A program made the translations under genes and the position numbers. From an uncultured Bacteroidaceae bacterium (lineage in GTDB: Bacteria > Bacteroidota > Bacteroidia > Bacteroidales > Bacteroidaceae), in contig CAJODY010000004.1 of NCBI GenBank assembly GCA_905233285.1, forward strand, positions 1 through 64,000: a stretch of 64,000 nt of DNA, written 5' to 3'. A model generated the notes under the pieces. The model saw nothing but the letters and a program-made list of their open reading frames with translations, had not been told where the DNA came from and did no database searches. Each line of letters starts with the position of its first letter. The first letter of the stretch is position 1. Positions 38,049 through 46,977 of the stretch are shown here, in pieces.

Positions 38049-38825
38049 ATGAAGAAGTTTTACCTTATCGCTGCATTGAGTTTTTGCACAGCAATGGCTC
38101 ATGCCCTCTTGCTCAACCTGAGCACATACGGTGGTACCGATTTGCAGAAATACGATGGTAAAATATGCAATGTATCAGTCAATCGCTACACCATCACTGG
38201 TTGGAACACCATCTCTCTCCCATTTGCAGTAAGCGAAGAAATACTCAACGAGGTATTCGGCAACGACTGCCGACTCGAACGACTGGTTGGAGTAGAAAAC
38301 GACGGGACAGGTGTAAAACTGAATTTCCAGGACTGCAAGGCTGGAGGTATCGAACCCAACATTCCTTATATCCTCTATTACAGTGGTGAGACAGGCACAA
38401 AGAAGATTTTTGTAAAGGATGCACAGATAGTAGCAGGCGATAGCCAGGTTTCGTTCAATGCACAAGGTACTGGTGAGACAGTGAAAATGGCATGTGCTCA
38501 GAAGCACCTCGATGCCGACGGACTCTACGGCGTACTTGCAAAGGACAATTCCGAAGCTAAGTTCGTCAATACCGACGCTATCTCATCCGGATTCTATGCT
38601 ACACGCTGCTACGTACAGCTTTCAAGCGGTAACACAAAGACTCTTACAACCAACCATATCGGTGATGTTACAAACGTTAACCAACTTACAAGTAACGGTA
38701 ACGAACTGGTTGACGTATTCAGCGTCTCTGGTGCTTTGGTAGCAAAACAGATTCCTGCATCACAGGTAAAGAACCTGCAGAAAGGCATCTATGTAGTAAA
38801 CGGTCAGACTATTGCAGTAAAATGA
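38049..38825 (+). CDS. Small secreted protein with CLPF-like module and surface tail
   Basis: The 258-residue protein has a signal peptide (MKKFYLIAALSFCTAMAHA). One copy of the module also found in the large surface protein follows (GWNTISLPFAVSEEILNEVF, later EPNIPYILYY). It ends in a tail (DVFSVSGALVAKQI...KGIYVVNGQTIAVK) like those of Prevotella surface-sorted proteins. The function is unknown. Its TGA overlaps the ATG of the trp leader peptide (ATGA). Confidence 0.75.
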   Translation: MKKFYLIAALSFCTAMAHALLLNLSTYGGTDLQKYDGKICNVSVNRYTITGWNTISLPFAVSEEILNEVFGNDCRLERLVGVENDGTGVKLNFQDCKAGGIEPNIPYILYYSGETGTKKIFVKDAQIVAGDSQVSFNAQGTGETVKMACAQKHLDADGLYGVLAKDNSEAKFVNTDAISSGFYATRCYVQLSSGNTKTLTTNHIGDVTNVNQLTSNGNELVDVFSVSGALVAKQIPASQVKNLQKGIYVVNGQTIAVK

Positions 38826-38881
38826 AAAAAATATACAACACATATTGGTGGTGGCAGAACTTAAGATTAAAAAAATCGTAA
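38822..38881 (+). CDS. trpL: trp leader peptide (attenuator control peptide)
   Basis: A 19-codon ORF starts at ATG 38822 and reads MKKIYNTYWWWQNLRLKKS. Three consecutive TGG codons occupy 38846-38854, and TAA is at 38879-38881. It lies directly upstream of an intrinsic terminator and trpB. Trp-rich leader peptides time ribosome stalling so that transcription attenuation responds to charged tRNA-Trp. The ATG shares bases with the stop of the upstream secreted-protein gene. Confidence 0.85.
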   Translation: MKKIYNTYWWWQNLRLKKS

Positions 38882-38958
38882 GTCGAACAGTCATGTGTCA
38901 ATACCAATGTGACATATAGAGAATAGAAAAGCTTGTCGAACTTACGGCAAGCTTTTTT
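38877..38958 (+). terminator. trp operon attenuator (terminator / antiterminator)
   Basis: The terminator stem is AAAAGCTTG (38927-38935) with CAAGCTTTT (38948-38956), with a 12-nt loop and a T tract to 38958. The segment CGTAAGTCGAACAG (38877-38890) overlaps the leader stop codon. It can instead pair with 38933-38946 (CTTGTCGAACTTAC region, at least seven contiguous pairs CGTAAGT/ACTTACG), which would disrupt the terminator. A small TGTCA/TGACA hairpin lies between (38896-38914). This fits the Bacteroid-trp class of leaders. Confidence 0.85.
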
Positions 38959-39025
38959 GTTTACATTGACATTTTAAAAAAACAACAAAGAAACAAAACT
39001 AAATACGATAATAACATAGGAATTT

Positions 39026-40225
39026 ATGAAAACTTATCATGTCGATCAAAACGGATTCTACGGCACTTTCGGCGGAGCATACATCCCCGAAATACTCTAC
39101 AAGACCGTAGAGGACCTCAAGAAGGCATACCTGCCAATCATCGAGAGTGCTGATTTTCAACAGGAATATCATGCACTGCTCAAGGATTATGTCGGACGAC
39201 CTTCCCCACTCTACTTTGCTAAGCGTATGAGTCAGAAGTACGGATGTCAGCTTTATCTCAAACGTGAAGACCTGAACCATACCGGAGCACATAAGATTAA
39301 CAATGCTCTCGGACAGATTCTGCTTGCTAAGAAACTGGGTAAGAAACGTATCATCGCAGAGACTGGTGCCGGACAACACGGAGTAGCTACTGCTACTGCA
39401 TGTGCTCTCATGGATATGCCATGCACTGTCTATCAGGGAGCTCTCGACGTAGAACGTCAGCATGTTAACGTAGAACGCATGAAGATGCTGGGAGCAACTG
39501 TTGTTCCTGTTCAGAGTGGAAACAAAACACTGAAAGATGCTACGAACGAAGCCATCCGTGACTGGTGCTGTCACCCTGCCGACACATTTTATATAATAGG
39601 AAGCACCGTAGGTCCTCATCCTTATCCCGACATGGTAGCACGTCTCCAAAGCGTAATATCCGAAGAACTGAAATGGCAGCTCAAGGAAAAGACTGGTCGC
39701 GACTATCCCGACTACCTCATGGCTTGCGTAGGTGGTGGAAGCAACGCAGCCGGAACCATCTATCACTATATCGATGACGACAGGGTGAAAATCATCCTCG
39801 GCGAAGCTGGCGGACTCGGCATCGACAGCGGACAGACGGCAGCAAGCATGCAGGTTGGTACGGTGGGCATCCTTCATGGCAGTCGTATCAAACTGATGCA
39901 GACCGACGACGGACAAATCGTCGAACCTTATTCTATCAGTGCCGGACTCGACTATCCGGGTACCGGTCCGCTCCACTGCAACCTCTATGAGACCGGTCGT
40001 GCACAGGTGCTGCCGGCAAATGACGACGAAGCACTACGTGCCGCTTTCGAACTGACCCGCATGGAAGGAATCATACCTGCACTTGAGAGTGCACATGCCT
40101 TGGCTCTGCTGCCAAAAGTCAAGGACCAGTTCTCGCCCGACACCGTCGTAGTGCTCACAGTCAGCGGACGTGGAGATAAAGACCTCGATACATATCTCAA
40201 ACATTCATCCTCAATAAGTATCTGA
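39026..40225 (+). CDS. trpB: Tryptophan synthase beta subunit
   Basis: The 399-residue PLP enzyme condenses indole and serine. The PLP lysine is K90 in TGAHKINNAL. The phosphate loop is CVGGGSNAAGT (about 236-246), and the E of AETGAGQHG lies near 112. It is the first structural gene of the operon, about 65 bp after the attenuator terminator, and acts in complex with TrpA, encoded last. Confidence 0.97.
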   Translation: MKTYHVDQNGFYGTFGGAYIPEILYKTVEDLKKAYLPIIESADFQQEYHALLKDYVGRPSPLYFAKRMSQKYGCQLYLKREDLNHTGAHKINNALGQILLAKKLGKKRIIAETGAGQHGVATATACALMDMPCTVYQGALDVERQHVNVERMKMLGATVVPVQSGNKTLKDATNEAIRDWCCHPADTFYIIGSTVGPHPYPDMVARLQSVISEELKWQLKEKTGRDYPDYLMACVGGGSNAAGTIYHYIDDDRVKIILGEAGGLGIDSGQTAASMQVGTVGILHGSRIKLMQTDDGQIVEPYSISAGLDYPGTGPLHCNLYETGRAQVLPANDDEALRAAFELTRMEGIIPALESAHALALLPKVKDQFSPDTVVVLTVSGRGDKDLDTYLKHSSSISI

Positions 40226-40250
40226 ATACAACTATTAAACACTGATAACT

Positions 40251-41645
40251 ATGTTTACGTTTCATACAGCAAGCAAAAAAATCATAGGCGACCTTAACAC
40301 TCCCGTCAGCGTCTATCTACGGGTACGCGATGCCTATCCTCAGAGTGCACTGATGGAAAGTTCCGACTATCATGACAATAAGAACTCACGTTCGTTCATT
40401 GGTCTCCATCCTATTGCAAGCATCAGCGTCGCACACGGCATTGGAACAGCAAAATATCCTGACGGACAGACAGTTAGCAAACCTATCACAGCCGAATACG
40501 ACGTCGCACAATGCATCAACGAATTCCTTAGCCAGTTCCACGTAGAAGGTAACGACAGCAACTACTGCGGACTATATGGCTACACATCGTTCAATGCAGT
40601 TCGTTACTTCGAAAACATAAAAGTGAAAGACGAGACACTCGACAAGAACGATGCTCCCGACATACTTTATATCCTCTATAAGGATTATATTGTGTTCGAC
40701 CACTTCAACAATGAACTGACCCTCATCGAACTGCTGCAGGATGGAGAACAAGACGACCTCGATGTTCTGGAACGTGATGTCAACCATCGTCCTTTCCAGC
40801 AATACGGTTTCAAAGCTATAGGAGATTGCACTTCAACACTTACCGACGATGAGCATCGTGCGAATATACGTCGTGGCATTCTACACTGCCTCCGTGGCGA
40901 CGTTTTTCAGATTGTTCTCTCTCGTCGTTTTGTTCAGCGATACGAAGGCGACGACTTCAAACTCTACCGTGCACTGCGCAGCATCAACCCTTCGCCATAC
41001 CTCTTCTACATGGACTTTGGCGGATTCCGCATCTTCGGTTCCAGTCCTGAAACACACTGCCGCATCGAAAATCGTACTGCATTCATCGACCCCATTGCCG
41101 GAACTACACGACGTACGGGTGATGCAGAGCAGGATCGTCAGAACGCACTCTATCTGCAGAACGACCCGAAGGAGAATGCCGAACACGTCATGCTTGTAGA
41201 TTTGGCTCGTAACGACCTCAGTCGTAACTGCCACGGAGTGAAGGTTGATTTCTACAAGGACATGCAGTTTTATTCACATGTCATCCACCTCGTCAGTCGT
41301 GTCAGCGGTACACTCGACGACAAAGCCGACCCCATCCGCAGTTTCATCGACACATTCCCTGCCGGCACACTGAGCGGAGCACCGAAGGTACGTGCTATGC
41401 AGCTCATTTCCGAATACGAACCACACAACCGCGGAGCCTACGGAGGTTGTATCGGAAGCATCGGATTCAATGGTAACGTCAACCAAGCCATCACCATACG
41501 CACATTCGTCAGTCGCAACGGTGAACTATGGTTCCAAGCTGGTGGCGGTATCGTAGCCAAGAGCAATGTCGAATACGAACTGCAAGAAGTAAATAATAAA
41601 CTAGGAGCCTTGCGTAAAGCTATTACATTTGCCGAAAGCTTCTAA
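40251..41645 (+). CDS. trpE: Anthranilate synthase component I
   Basis: The 464-residue chorismate-utilising enzyme shows the feedback-site motif LMESSD (34-39), the catalytic PIAGTTRRTGD and GTLSGAPKVRAMQLI. A late GGGIVAKSNVEYELQE completes the family pattern. With TrpG it makes anthranilate from chorismate and glutamine. It follows trpB after 25 bp. The LES-type motif suggests inhibition by tryptophan, adding to attenuation. Confidence 0.96.
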   Translation: MFTFHTASKKIIGDLNTPVSVYLRVRDAYPQSALMESSDYHDNKNSRSFIGLHPIASISVAHGIGTAKYPDGQTVSKPITAEYDVAQCINEFLSQFHVEGNDSNYCGLYGYTSFNAVRYFENIKVKDETLDKNDAPDILYILYKDYIVFDHFNNELTLIELLQDGEQDDLDVLERDVNHRPFQQYGFKAIGDCTSTLTDDEHRANIRRGILHCLRGDVFQIVLSRRFVQRYEGDDFKLYRALRSINPSPYLFYMDFGGFRIFGSSPETHCRIENRTAFIDPIAGTTRRTGDAEQDRQNALYLQNDPKENAEHVMLVDLARNDLSRNCHGVKVDFYKDMQFYSHVIHLVSRVSGTLDDKADPIRSFIDTFPAGTLSGAPKVRAMQLISEYEPHNRGAYGGCIGSIGFNGNVNQAITIRTFVSRNGELWFQAGGGIVAKSNVEYELQEVNNKLGALRKAITFAESF

Positions 41646-41733
41646 TAAAACCCTTAAACCTTAACCATTACCAAGGTCCATAACCCTTAACCATTAACCA
41701 TTAAACCTTACAAAGGTTCTTACCCCTTACCAA
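41646..41733. repeat. AT-rich repeat tract between trpE and trpG
   Basis: The 88-bp gap carries repeats of CCTTAACCATTA and CCTTACAAAGGTTC, the reverse complement of the AAGGTTAA family at 96-216. The tract sits within an otherwise tightly spaced operon. It contains short AAGG/CCTT complementarity but no T-rich terminator. Confidence 0.7.
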
Positions 41734-42297
41734 ATGAAAATAATAATAATAGATAACTACGACTCGTTCACCTACAACCTCAGTCACCTCGTCAAAGAAC
41801 TGGGAGCTGATGTGACAGTCTATCGTAACGACCAGTTCGAACTATCCTCATTGCAACAGTTCGACAAGATAATACTTTCCCCTGGTCCAGGTATTCCAAG
41901 CGAAGCCGGACTCCTCCTCGATGTCATACGTGAATATGCGGGAAAGAAACCCATCCTCGGAGTCTGTCTGGGTCATCAGGCAATCGGAGAGAGTTTCGGA
42001 GGCAAACTCACCAATCTCAGCGATGTCTTCCACGGCGTTGCAACCCCTTGCAACATCATAGCCGACGATTACATCTTCGAAGGACTGCCTTCCAGCATCG
42101 AAGTTGGCCGCTATCACTCCTGGGTAGTCGATGCCAAGTCACTCCCCTCTTGTCTTGAAGCCACCAGTCTCTCCGATGAAGGATACATCATGTCACTCCG
42201 TCATCGCGATTACGACATCCGAGGCATACAGTTCCATCCCGAATCAGTATTAACCCCTCAAGGACGCCAAATCCTCTCAAACTGGATAAAAAAATGA
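41734..42297 (+). CDS. trpG: Anthranilate synthase component II (glutamine amidotransferase)
   Basis: The 187-residue class I amidotransferase has nucleophile C78 in GVCLGHQAIGE. The catalytic His and Glu are in IQFHPESVLT near the C-terminus, and an oxyanion LSPGPGIP lies at 48-55. It feeds ammonia to TrpE. The stop overlaps the trpD ATG (ATGA at 42294-42297). The protein is free-standing rather than fused to TrpD. Confidence 0.95.
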   Translation: MKIIIIDNYDSFTYNLSHLVKELGADVTVYRNDQFELSSLQQFDKIILSPGPGIPSEAGLLLDVIREYAGKKPILGVCLGHQAIGESFGGKLTNLSDVFHGVATPCNIIADDYIFEGLPSSIEVGRYHSWVVDAKSLPSCLEATSLSDEGYIMSLRHRDYDIRGIQFHPESVLTPQGRQILSNWIKK

Positions 42298-43289
42298 AAC
42301 AATATCTCATACGTCTTATCGAAGGTGAAACCCTCACCCAGGACGACACCCATCAAATCATGCTCAACATCGTAGCTGAGCAATATAGTGTACAACAGAT
42401 AGCAGCCCTCCTGATGGCTATTCAGACACGTGGTGTCACAGTCGATGAAATGCTCGGATTCCGTCAGGGACTACTCGAGACAGGCAAGTATATCAACATG
42501 GAAGATTACAACACTCTCGACATAGTCGGAACAGGTGGTGACGGCAAGAACACATTCAACATATCCACCTGTTCAGCCTTTGTCATTGCGGGTGCCGGAT
42601 TCAAAGTGACAAAACACGGCAACGGTGGCAGCACTTCAGTCAGCGGTGCCAGCAACGTCCTTGTCGAGCATGGGGTGAAGTTCACTGATGACCAAGACCA
42701 ACTGCGACGCAGTCTCGACGAATGTAACATCTGTTACTTCCATGCCCCACTCTTTGCCTACGGAATGAAGTTCGTAGGTCCTACACGCAAGGCTCTGCAA
42801 GTACCCACCTGTTTCAACCTGCTCGGTCCACTCGTCAATCCATGTCATCCAAAAAACTCACTCCACGGCACAGCCAACCAGTCACAGCAACGTCTCTACA
42901 CCAGCATCCATCAGCGTCTGGGTGACAACTACGGAGTCGTTACCAGTTACGACGGATACGACGAAATCAGCCTGACTAGTGGCTTCAAGATTTGCACCAA
43001 CTACTTCGAGAAAGTATATACTCCGAAAGAACTGGGCTTCAACTATATCAAACCCGAGGAGATTTATGGAGGTGAGACACCTGCTGATGCAAAACGCATC
43101 TTCGATGCAGTTCTCGAAGGTACAGCTACCGAGAATCAGAAAAACGTTATCCTTGCCAATGCAGCTTGTGGTATAGCTATCATCGACCCTAATCTCAGCA
43201 TTGAAGACTCTGTCGAGATGGCTCGTGAATCACTCGAGAGCGGTAAGGCAATGGCTGCATTCAAACACTTTGTTGAACTCAATTCATAA
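42294..43289 (+). CDS. trpD: Anthranilate phosphoribosyltransferase
   Basis: The 331-residue enzyme transfers ribose phosphate from PRPP to anthranilate. The PRPP loop GTGGDG is at 79-84, followed by KNTFNIST. KHGNGGSTSVSGASNVLVEHG and the late metal-binding region are typical. The start overlaps trpG, giving translational coupling, and trpC follows after 5 bp. Confidence 0.96.
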   Translation: MKQYLIRLIEGETLTQDDTHQIMLNIVAEQYSVQQIAALLMAIQTRGVTVDEMLGFRQGLLETGKYINMEDYNTLDIVGTGGDGKNTFNISTCSAFVIAGAGFKVTKHGNGGSTSVSGASNVLVEHGVKFTDDQDQLRRSLDECNICYFHAPLFAYGMKFVGPTRKALQVPTCFNLLGPLVNPCHPKNSLHGTANQSQQRLYTSIHQRLGDNYGVVTSYDGYDEISLTSGFKICTNYFEKVYTPKELGFNYIKPEEIYGGETPADAKRIFDAVLEGTATENQKNVILANAACGIAIIDPNLSIEDSVEMARESLESGKAMAAFKHFVELNS

Positions 43290-43294
43290 ATCCA

Positions 43295-44032
43295 ATGAGA
43301 GATATATTGGAAGAAATCATAGCTCATAAACGCAGCGAACTGGAACAACTCTGTGCACCCAAACCATCACTGCGCAAGGCTATCATCAACAGTCCTACAG
43401 GCATCATCGCAGAGTTCAAGCGTCGTTCTCCTTCCAAAGGATGGATAAAAGAATACGGACGTGCCGACATCATCCCACTGAGCTATCAGCAGAACGGTGC
43501 CGCAGCACTTTCCATCCTTACCGATGAGCACTTCTTTGGAGGTTCAGACGACTTTATCCGTCAGGCTCGTCAGTCTGGTGTCACTCTACCTATATTATAT
43601 AAGAATTTCGTTATCGACGAGGCACAGCTCTATGCCGCAGCACTCTGCGGTGCCTCTGCCGTACTCCTCATCGCAGCTTGTCTTACTAAAGAACGGTGCC
43701 GTGAACTCCTGAACCGGGCACATGAACTAGGACTCGAAGTACTGCTTGAAATGCACTCGGAACCGGAACTTGAATATGCAGAATTACAGCCCGACCTCTG
43801 TGGCATTAACAACCGTAACCTCGGTTCGTTTGTAACCGACGTCAACAATAGCTTCCGACTTGCAGAACTGTTACCTAAAGAGGCTGTGAAAGTAAGTGAG
43901 TCAGGCATCAGCGACCCGGCAACTGTTCGTGAACTCCGTCAGGCAGGATTCCGTGGATTCCTCATCGGTGAGAACTTCATGCGTACTGATGACCCCGGAT
44001 TATCACTTAGACAATTTCTAAATAAGATATAG
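43295..44032 (+). CDS. trpC: Indole-3-glycerol phosphate synthase
   Basis: The 245-residue TIM barrel has EFKRRSPSKG (40-49) with the catalytic Glu and Lys. Later motifs are LTDEHFFGGS, LYKNFVIDEAQ, GINNRNLGSF and KVSESGIS. It closes the indole ring from CdRP. It is free-standing, not fused to TrpF, which follows two bases after the stop. Confidence 0.96.
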   Translation: MRDILEEIIAHKRSELEQLCAPKPSLRKAIINSPTGIIAEFKRRSPSKGWIKEYGRADIIPLSYQQNGAAALSILTDEHFFGGSDDFIRQARQSGVTLPILYKNFVIDEAQLYAAALCGASAVLLIAACLTKERCRELLNRAHELGLEVLLEMHSEPELEYAELQPDLCGINNRNLGSFVTDVNNSFRLAELLPKEAVKVSESGISDPATVRELRQAGFRGFLIGENFMRTDDPGLSLRQFLNKI

Positions 44033-44034
44033 CA

Positions 44035-44655
44035 ATGATAGTTAAAGTGTGCGGTATGCGCGATGCCGAGAACATCCGAACCCTCGATCTGTTAGGCATT
44101 GCCGACTGGATGGGATTCATCTTCTATCCTGAGAGTAAACGATACGTAGAGACCGTGCCAGAGTACATGCCACGTCACAGCCGTCGAGTAGGAGTATTCG
44201 TCAATTCCACCATCGAGGATGTCCTTACCCACTGTTCCGACTATGGTCTTCATGCCGTCCAGCTTCATGGTGACGAGACACCTGACTACTGTCATGAGTT
44301 GCGTCAGCAACTGCCTGCCGCCATAGCAATAATCAAAGCCATATCCGTATCATCAGAGACAGACTTGCAACGCACAGCCGACTACTCCACCCTCGTCGAT
44401 TACTTCCTCTTCGAGACCCCATGCAGCACCTATGGTGGCAGTGGAGAGAATTTCCAATGGGAACTCCTCAACGCCTATACAGGCACTCGTCCTTTCCTCC
44501 TCAGCGGAGGCATCGGTCCTGAGGACATCGACACCATCACCAGATTCCACCATCCTAAACTCCTTGGCATTGACCTCAACTCTCGATTCGAACTCTCCCC
44601 CGCTCTCAAGGACACAAACCTTCTACTCCATTTCATCACAAAAATAAAAAGCTGA
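44035..44655 (+). CDS. trpF: Phosphoribosylanthranilate isomerase
   Basis: The 206-residue TIM barrel begins [13 protein letters not shown] with the catalytic Cys in KVCGM. The catalytic Asp lies in VDYFLFET. Phosphate-binding [10 protein letters not shown] and the terminal IDLNSRFE are also present. It performs the Amadori rearrangement of PRA to CdRP. The position between trpC and trpA matches the Bacteroidales order. Confidence 0.95.
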   Translation: MIVKVCGMRDAENIRTLDLLGIADWMGFIFYPESKRYVETVPEYMPRHSRRVGVFVNSTIEDVLTHCSDYGLHAVQLHGDETPDYCHELRQQLPAAIAIIKAISVSSETDLQRTADYSTLVDYFLFETPCSTYGGSGENFQWELLNAYTGTRPFLLSGGIGPEDIDTITRFHHPKLLGIDLNSRFELSPALKDTNLLLHFITKIKS

Positions 44656-44660
44656 ATAAT

Positions 44661-45431
44661 ATGAACCGAATAAACTCACTCTTCCAAATCAAATCATCCG
44701 GCATACTCTCAATATACTTTTGTGCCGGCCACCCCACACTCGATAGTACATGCGATATCATCCGTACTCTCCAGCAGCGAGGCATCGACATGATTGAAGT
44801 AGGCATACCCTTCTCCGACCCTATGGCAGACGGTCCTGTCATTCAGGATGCAGCCACACAGGCACTCCGCAATGGCATGACCCTCCGTACTCTATTCTCA
44901 CAATTAGATGGAATACGCAGCGATGTCACCATACCCCTCATTCTCATGGGTTACCTCAATCCCATACTACATTTCGGATTCGAGGATTTCTGCAAGGAAT
45001 GTGTTCGTGTAGGCATCGACGGAGTGATTATCCCCGACCTGCCATTTGCCGACTACCTTAATGACTACAAACCCATTGCCGACCGTTACGACCTGCGCAT
45101 CATCATGCTTATCACACCAGAAACCAGCGACGAACGTATCCGACTCATTGACAGTCACACCGACGGCTTCATCTATATGGTCAGTTCGGCAGCTACCACG
45201 GGAGCACAACGCGAATTCGATGCTGCCAAGCAGGCATATTTCTCACGCATCAATGCTATGAACCTCCGCAACCCACGAATGATTGGATTCGGCATCAGCA
45301 ACCGTCAGACACTCGATGCAGCACAGCAGAATGCCTCCGGTGCCATCATCGGCAGTAAATTCGTCAGCCTGCTCCAGCAGAGCGCTACTCCATCGGAAGC
45401 AGTTAATCAGTTGCTCGAAGCATTAAAATAA
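44661..45431 (+). CDS. trpA: Tryptophan synthase alpha subunit
   Basis: The 256-residue TIM barrel cleaves indole-3-glycerol phosphate and channels indole to TrpB. The catalytic pair is E46 and D57 in [13 protein letters not shown]. Later segments include PDLPFADY and the GFGISNRQT phosphate site. It is the last gene of the operon; no clear intrinsic terminator was seen in the 120 bp that follow. Confidence 0.95.
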   Translation: MNRINSLFQIKSSGILSIYFCAGHPTLDSTCDIIRTLQQRGIDMIEVGIPFSDPMADGPVIQDAATQALRNGMTLRTLFSQLDGIRSDVTIPLILMGYLNPILHFGFEDFCKECVRVGIDGVIIPDLPFADYLNDYKPIADRYDLRIIMLITPETSDERIRLIDSHTDGFIYMVSSAATTGAQREFDAAKQAYFSRINAMNLRNPRMIGFGISNRQTLDAAQQNASGAIIGSKFVSLLQQSATPSEAVNQLLEALK

Positions 45432-45436
45432 TAAAT

Positions 45437-45514
45437 ATGGAAACACAACTATCCACAGCAAAGAAAACGTTACAGGAATCCTGCTCAACCTCTTGCTTCC
45501 TCACAAAGAGTTGA
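45437..45514 (+). CDS. Possible 25-codon ORF after trpA
   Basis: ATG 45437, six bases after the trpA stop, opens a 25-codon frame (METQLSTAKKTLQESCSTSC and a short Ser/Lys end). The close spacing suggests it could be translated from the trp mRNA. It may also be the truncated start of a lost gene. No family was recognised. Confidence 0.2.
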   Translation: METQLSTAKKTLQESCSTSCFLTKS

Positions 45515-45551
45515 ATTAGAGATGGACTAATAGGTTTATATTCGTCTTTTC

Positions 45552-46163
45552 TCAACCGATTAAGTCAAGAACATGACGATAGGCTTCTACTTTCTTGTCG
45601 AACGACAAAGGATAGGCACGTGAAGAGGAAGGGAGACGATAGAGAATGAGGGAAGATGTCTGAGGGATGATGGAAGATTTGTTCACCTTCGGTACATCCG
45701 TTATCCCCATCGTCTTACAGATGGTTTCTGTGGCTTTCTCTCCTGTGGTAACGATGGCACGGAGATGGGGTAATTGAGAAAGCAAGGCACGGATGTCCGT
45801 AGGCTCTACTACTTCCAGGAATTTGTCTGAGGCATTATCCTGCAGACGACGGATAGCAGTAGAGGTATCGAAAAAAGCAAGTCCTTTTTCCTGACAGAAA
45901 GCAACTATCTCATCAATCTTGAAACGTTTGTTTTTTACATCCACGAAATGGTTCTTGTCACCAAAGAAAATCTGTCCCTCGATGCGCCAGTGGTCATTGA
46001 TAAAGTTCGGATAGAAAAAATCTATGCACCACCGTTTGCGTTGTGGTGGAAAACTACCAAGAAACAACACCTTGGCATTCTCCGGTAGAAAAGGACGTAA
46101 CGGATGGTACTCCACTCCATCCTTGCTCCGGGCTATATTCTCTGTGTTCAGATAAGAAGTCAT
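45552..46163 (-). CDS. Uracil-DNA glycosylase superfamily protein
   Basis: The 203-residue protein shows the UDG-like pattern: VLFLGSFPPQRKRWCIDFFY as motif I, a central AIVTTGEKA strand, and LYRLPSSSRAYPLS as the last DNA-binding loop. This is the MUG/UDG-like group rather than classical Ung, so its base specificity is uncertain. ATG 46163 is preferred over an in-frame TTG at 46175. It follows the AlkD-like gene on the same strand, pairing two base-excision functions. Confidence 0.8.
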   Translation of the reverse strand: MTSYLNTENIARSKDGVEYHPLRPFLPENAKVLFLGSFPPQRKRWCIDFFYPNFINDHWRIEGQIFFGDKNHFVDVKNKRFKIDEIVAFCQEKGLAFFDTSTAIRRLQDNASDKFLEVVEPTDIRALLSQLPHLRAIVTTGEKATETICKTMGITDVPKVNKSSIIPQTSSLILYRLPSSSRAYPLSFDKKVEAYRHVLDLIG

Positions 46164-46186
46164 TGTTTCATCCAATATTGTCGTTC

Positions 46187-46930
46187 CTACTCCGACATCT
46201 TTTCGATGGCATAGCGCAACATGGTGCGAGGCATCTCTTGAATATGCAGACGTAGGAACTCACGTAGCAAATCCATGCTTACACGTTTCCCCATTTCACG
46301 AAGCATCCACCCTACAGCCTTATGCATCAGGTCATGCGGATGGTGCAAATGAATCTCAGCATAGCGCAGGCACCACGACGGGTCGCCCATCTGTGACGTT
46401 TTCCATGTGCAAACCATACTCATCCGCTGTTTCCACAGATTGTCGCTCTGAGACAGTTCATCCAACACTTGCCGCTTGTAATCCTTATCTCCTAAAGACG
46501 ATGGAAGAAGCAGCCAATGCCCCAGAATCTTATGCACAGACAAATCCACAAGGTCCCAGTTATTCGCCCGTTCCGCATATTTGAGGTACATCGTCAGGAT
46601 TTCATCTCGTCCACGAATAGCATCAGCATTGTTCTCCAGTCTCTTCGTGGCCAGTTTCTCAAACTTCTCCACCAATATCAGAAAACCACAGAGTCGAACT
46701 TCATGCCATTTCGACATCAACAGTTCAGGCACCTCACTAATGCTCAATGGTCCATGGTCAATGTTCAATGCCGCCTTCACCACCTCTCTCGTCTGCGGCA
46801 CCTTCAGTCCAAGGAACTCATCACCCTCTCCGTACTCACCCGGTCCCGTCTTGAAGAACCCCATGAGTATCTTTCGCTGCTCCTCATTCTGCAGCGACTC
46901 CATATACGCTATGATTTCCCGACTAGTCAT
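46187..46930 (-). CDS. DNA alkylation repair protein (AlkD-like HEAT repeats)
   Basis: The 247-residue all-helical protein matches the AlkD/DNA_alkylation family, with GLKVPQTREVVKAA, EVPELLMSKWHEVRLCGFL, NNWDLVDLSVHKILG and HKAVGWMLREMGKR. AlkD removes bulky or cationic alkyl bases through a HEAT-repeat scaffold. The frame extends upstream to 46969, but those codons come from the AATTGACAATT repeat block, so ATG 46930 (MTSREII) is chosen. Confidence 0.88.
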   Translation of the reverse strand: MTSREIIAYMESLQNEEQRKILMGFFKTGPGEYGEGDEFLGLKVPQTREVVKAALNIDHGPLSISEVPELLMSKWHEVRLCGFLILVEKFEKLATKRLENNADAIRGRDEILTMYLKYAERANNWDLVDLSVHKILGHWLLLPSSLGDKDYKRQVLDELSQSDNLWKQRMSMVCTWKTSQMGDPSWCLRYAEIHLHHPHDLMHKAVGWMLREMGKRVSMDLLREFLRLHIQEMPRTMLRYAIEKMSE

Positions 46931-46974
46931 GATTATTTTAATTGATAATTGAAAATTGACAATTGACAATTATT
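46931..46974. repeat. AATTGACAATT-type repeat block, right of the AlkD-like gene
   Basis: Between two - strand genes the sequence reads TTAATTGATAATTGAAAATTG then ACAATTGACAATTATT: imperfect 10-bp units of AATTGACAAT. The unit is partly palindromic. A matching block lies on the other side of the four-helix-bundle gene at 47323-47371. Confidence 0.75.
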
Positions 46975-46977
46975 TTT

